Part shown: piece by piece, positions 35,861-37,874 of the stretch | Layout of the letters: each line of letters opens with the position of its first letter | Position numbering within the stretch: position 1 is the stretch's first letter | DNA from: a virus | Virus record (IMG/VR): IMGVR_UViG_3300006923_000064 | Location: 1 to 37,874 of that record | Reading direction: 5' to 3' (one strand) | Length of the DNA stretch: 37,874 nt | The notes under the pieces: model-generated | The model's database searches: none | Told to the model about the DNA's origin: nothing | What the model saw: only the letters and a program-made list of their open reading frames with translations | Position numbers and translations under genes: made by a program

Positions 35861-37144
35861 ATGAGGATTCAAAACAAAGCAATATCCTCTAAGAAAAAGT
35901 TAAATCAATCTGAAACAACATTTAGACCAGATAAAACATTTATCTTCCATGGTATTCGCTTTCAAGAATTAATGAGTGATTTTCAGAGTGAAGAAAAAGA
36001 AACATATCTCACAATAAAACCCACTATACTCAACTATGGTTCCAGCGGTGATATGATTTTTGATTTTTCAATCGCAATGAATCATGATCGTGAACGAATT
36101 CAGTTATTAAGATTTTTCCGAGATATGCCTCAAGGTGCAACATTCGCTATGAATTCAACAGACTATTTTGATCCATACAAAAATCTAGATTTCACTACCG
36201 ACGTTAATGAATCTGGAGATGTTCTATCTGGAGATTATACAGTTTCTAGATTTGAAAAAGGAAAGTTTTTATTGTTTGCAAATAAAGACGAATGGGAAAA
36301 CCAGAAAATTGATAGGTTTATAGGAAAATATTTCATACAAACACCTCAATTACATAAAACAACATTTCAAGAAATTGAAGTCACCGGAGATTTCTATTAT
36401 GCAATTGAAAATCGTATAGGACATCCAGCAGAATCATTTCAGTCGTACGACTTTTCAGAAAATGATATAATTGAAATTATAAACACTCAAAGTAATAACG
36501 GAAATTTTAAAGTTAAAAAACTAGAAGTGGATAATGTAACAGGATTTGAAAAATTATATCTCCAATCCGACAATCAAAATGTAACAAAGGAAGATTTAAT
36601 TGGCGAACCTGTTATCATAAAGAAAATGATAAAGGATGAAAAACCAACACTTCCTGCTTATGTCGCACCTGAAGTAAATCAAGAACGAACAATATATTGT
36701 AGTCTTCTTGACGTTAAATTTAAAACCGAGGACACGTTGTTCGGTCAAAAGTTTTCTGTTGATACTGGGCGAGGTTGGCGGAAAAGAGGAAACATAGTAG
36801 TGGGTAGAGGTAATACTTATAGATTTAAATTCTCTACCAACACACCGACTATCGATATAAGTTCTATACCAGATGGTACGCACAACAAAGGCACGGGTTC
36901 ATATTTGGACATTCGTGTTATATCTGGTGCAAATGGGATAGAAGGATCAACAATCGATTTCACAATACCCAATGATTCGCCCGAATATCTATATTACTAT
37001 TCTCCAGAATTGCCTAACATGGGCGGGCGTATACACGTAATAAATGAATGTGGCGACATTGATAATGTAAAAGAAAGACGTAGCGTAACAACTAATAAGA
37101 CTAACACTTCTAGTAATAATACTAATACTTCTAGTGATTATTAA
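35861..37144 (+). CDS. Virion protein with cupredoxin-like C-terminal domain
   Basis: A 427-residue protein. The ATG at 35861 follows the previous stop by 2 nt, so it is probably coupled; a TTG two codons upstream is less likely. Residues 1-270 are a charged, mixed region with no family I recognise (IFHGIRFQELMSDFQSEEKE, LLRFFRDMPQGATFAM). Residues about 305-395 read GRGNTYRFKFS, then SIPDGTHNKGTGSYLDIRV, and LYYYSPELPNMGGRIHV. This is the pattern of the plastocyanin-like domain common in marine phage structural proteins (usually LYYYC..H..MGG), but the Cys and His expected in that loop are replaced. The tail is Asn/Thr/Ser-rich (NTSSNNTNTSSDY). It is probably a structural partner of the preceding fibre. 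Confidence 0.6.
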   Translation: MRIQNKAISSKKKLNQSETTFRPDKTFIFHGIRFQELMSDFQSEEKETYLTIKPTILNYGSSGDMIFDFSIAMNHDRERIQLLRFFRDMPQGATFAMNSTDYFDPYKNLDFTTDVNESGDVLSGDYTVSRFEKGKFLLFANKDEWENQKIDRFIGKYFIQTPQLHKTTFQEIEVTGDFYYAIENRIGHPAESFQSYDFSENDIIEIINTQSNNGNFKVKKLEVDNVTGFEKLYLQSDNQNVTKEDLIGEPVIIKKMIKDEKPTLPAYVAPEVNQERTIYCSLLDVKFKTEDTLFGQKFSVDTGRGWRKRGNIVVGRGNTYRFKFSTNTPTIDISSIPDGTHNKGTGSYLDIRVISGANGIEGSTIDFTIPNDSPEYLYYYSPELPNMGGRIHVINECGDIDNVKERRSVTTNKTNTSSNNTNTSSDY

Positions 37145-37338
37145 TCGGATAAAAATGTTCTATTGTCTTTAGTGTGTTCATCAATAAGAAGTTGTTTCAC
37201 CTTTTCGGTTTCAACCCACTCACTAATTCCTCCTGCATATTGAATAAGCATTGTGTTTTTATCAGAATTAATTTCTGTTACTACACCCATTTTCAATGTT
37301 TCAGGATTTACAATATTATCACCAACTAAAAATTCCAT
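37141..37338 (-). CDS. Small SH3/KOW-like protein, unknown function
   Basis: A 65-residue protein from the ATG at 37338 (AGGAG about 8 nt upstream). The sequence FLVGDNIVNPETLKMGVVTE followed by LIQYAGGISEWV looks like a small SH3/KOW/Tudor-type beta barrel: a Gly-Asp turn, then an alternating strand pair and a Trp. The C-terminal 25 residues are charged. Such phage proteins can bind nucleic acid or protein partners, but no function is claimed. It has its own promoter, and its stop overlaps that of the convergent plus-strand gene in the palindrome TTAA. Being transcribed from a host-type promoter it is likely an early gene. Confidence 0.7.
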   Translation of the reverse strand: MEFLVGDNIVNPETLKMGVVTEINSDKNTMLIQYAGGISEWVETEKVKQLLIDEHTKDNRTFLSD

Positions 37339-37363
37339 AATTAATCTCCTTTTCATTATACAC

Positions 37364-37390
37364 ATCATACCACATATATCCCATTGTCAA
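37364..37390 (-). promoter_or_regulatory. Extended -10 sigma70-type promoter for the 65-aa gene
   Basis: On the minus strand TTGACA (37385-37390), a 15-bp spacer and TATGAT (37364-37369), with TG one base before the -10 (extended -10). Transcription would start about 20 nt before the gene's start codon. The spacer is shorter than the usual 17, which the extended -10 may offset. Confidence 0.65.
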
Positions 37391-37400
37391 GAAATTATAA

Positions 37401-37874
37401 TCATTTCTTTGTCAACTGCCATTCTACTTTTTTGTTTGAATCTTTGGTGTCTGGTTCATATCCCGCCTTGCTTGCAAACCTTTTTACTATTGCACCGTAT
37501 GCTCCTGCACGACCAGTCGGTTCTTTTGTTCTCGTTTTACGATTGTCTTGTCCTTTATCAGCACTAAAGGTGAGTGTCATTGGTTCGTGCTTCTTTATAA
37601 TAGACTTGATTATGTCCAACACGGTTGCCATAATTCTCATTGCATCACCTTCACCTGTCATATCATAGGTGGTTGTATCCTTATGAGTTCCCTTATACCT
37701 TCTTTTAGCAAACTCAATAGCAATGGTGTGTCCTGTCTTTTTTATTTTCATTCCACCCAATTGTCTATCTAAATCTATCCAAAAATGATTTGCAGTCACT
37801 TCAATCAGACCACCATCAGATGTTTTGAATTGGTAATCTTCTGGTATACCACTATTGTTTGGTGTTATTGAACC
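37401..37874 (-). CDS. Unknown phage protein (5' end beyond window)
   Basis: The frame is open from the right edge to a stop at 37401, 158 codons visible. A GTG at 37799 could be a start but the 25 codons upstream are open and read like coding sequence (GGLIEVTANHFWIDLD), so I treat it as partial. The visible protein has a beta-rich N-terminal half (KKTGHTIAIEFAKR), then GEGDAMRIMATVLDIIKSII, EPMTLTFSADKG, a basic linker, GAYGAIVKRFASKAGYEPD and a basic end (VEWQLTKK). The helix with MRIMATVLDII, the strand with FSA.K and the KR-A-GY helix recall a small family in large phages whose function I do not know. It lies just upstream of, and on the same strand as, the 65-aa gene. Confidence 0.6.
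   Translation of the reverse strand, partial: GSITPNNSGIPEDYQFKTSDGGLIEVTANHFWIDLDRQLGGMKIKKTGHTIAIEFAKRRYKGTHKDTTTYDMTGEGDAMRIMATVLDIIKSIIKKHEPMTLTFSADKGQDNRKTRTKEPTGRAGAYGAIVKRFASKAGYEPDTKDSNKKVEWQLTKK

Overview
This window is a stretch of the virion-morphogenesis region of a T4-type myovirus (contractile-tailed, dsDNA Caudoviricetes). The evidence is a set of T4-family signatures in recognisable order: baseplate wedge proteins gp53, gp25, gp6, gp7-like and gp8, a gp27-like hub, gp48-like tube cap, head-completion gp4, a tail-tube-fold protein, gp26, gp51, a tape measure, ssDNA-binding gp32 and late-transcription coactivator gp33. The sequence is AT-rich, tightly packed and has no visible tRNA, IS element or CRISPR array. 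Several traits (DUF4815-like proteins, cupredoxin-like and collagen-like fibre modules, a tiny gp51 between gp26 and the tape measure) recall marine T4-like phages of the cyanophage/pelagiphage type. The host cannot be read from the sequence.

Layout. Positions 1-28884 are one long minus-strand train. Read in its 5' to 3' direction it goes gp48-like cap, gp53, gp27-like hub, gp25, gp6, a gp7-like protein in two consecutive genes (the second carrying an FG-GAP beta-propeller), gp8, two DUF4815-like paralogues, a fibre with a carbohydrate-binding-like C-terminus, a tail-collar fibre of 1366 residues, a small collagen-like fibre, and a very large cysteine-repeat fibre that runs off the left edge. 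Junctions are mostly 1-15 nt or overlap (ATGA, TGATG, TAATG), so translation is probably coupled. Positions 28898-32940 are a plus-strand block starting 13 bp from the gp48 start: gp4, tail tube-like, gp26, gp51 and tape measure. It meets gp32 (minus) at a strong hairpin terminator. gp32 and gp33 form a small minus-strand regulatory/replication island. gp32 has its own perfect TTGACA/TATAAT promoter and a leader with two hairpins sharing the same loop. From 34254 two plus-strand virion proteins follow, then two minus-strand genes of unknown function, the last cut by the right edge.

How it works together. The minus train builds the baseplate wedge and hub and the fibres that hang from it. The plus block supplies the tube, the ruler and its assembly helpers, and seals the head. 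gp33 would link RNA polymerase to the sliding clamp for late transcription of these genes, and gp32 supports replication.

The most unusual content is at the left: an at least 1831-residue fibre with a collagen-like N-terminus, about fifteen Gly-Ala/Ser-Cys-Cys modules and an embedded DUF1566-like domain. Other points are the split gp7 with an inserted propeller, a gp32 without zinc ligands, a perfect hairpin on the gp51 start codon, the twin-hairpin gp32 leader, and a Pro-Gly tract inside the tape measure. Family assignments rest on recognised motifs, not on database searches.
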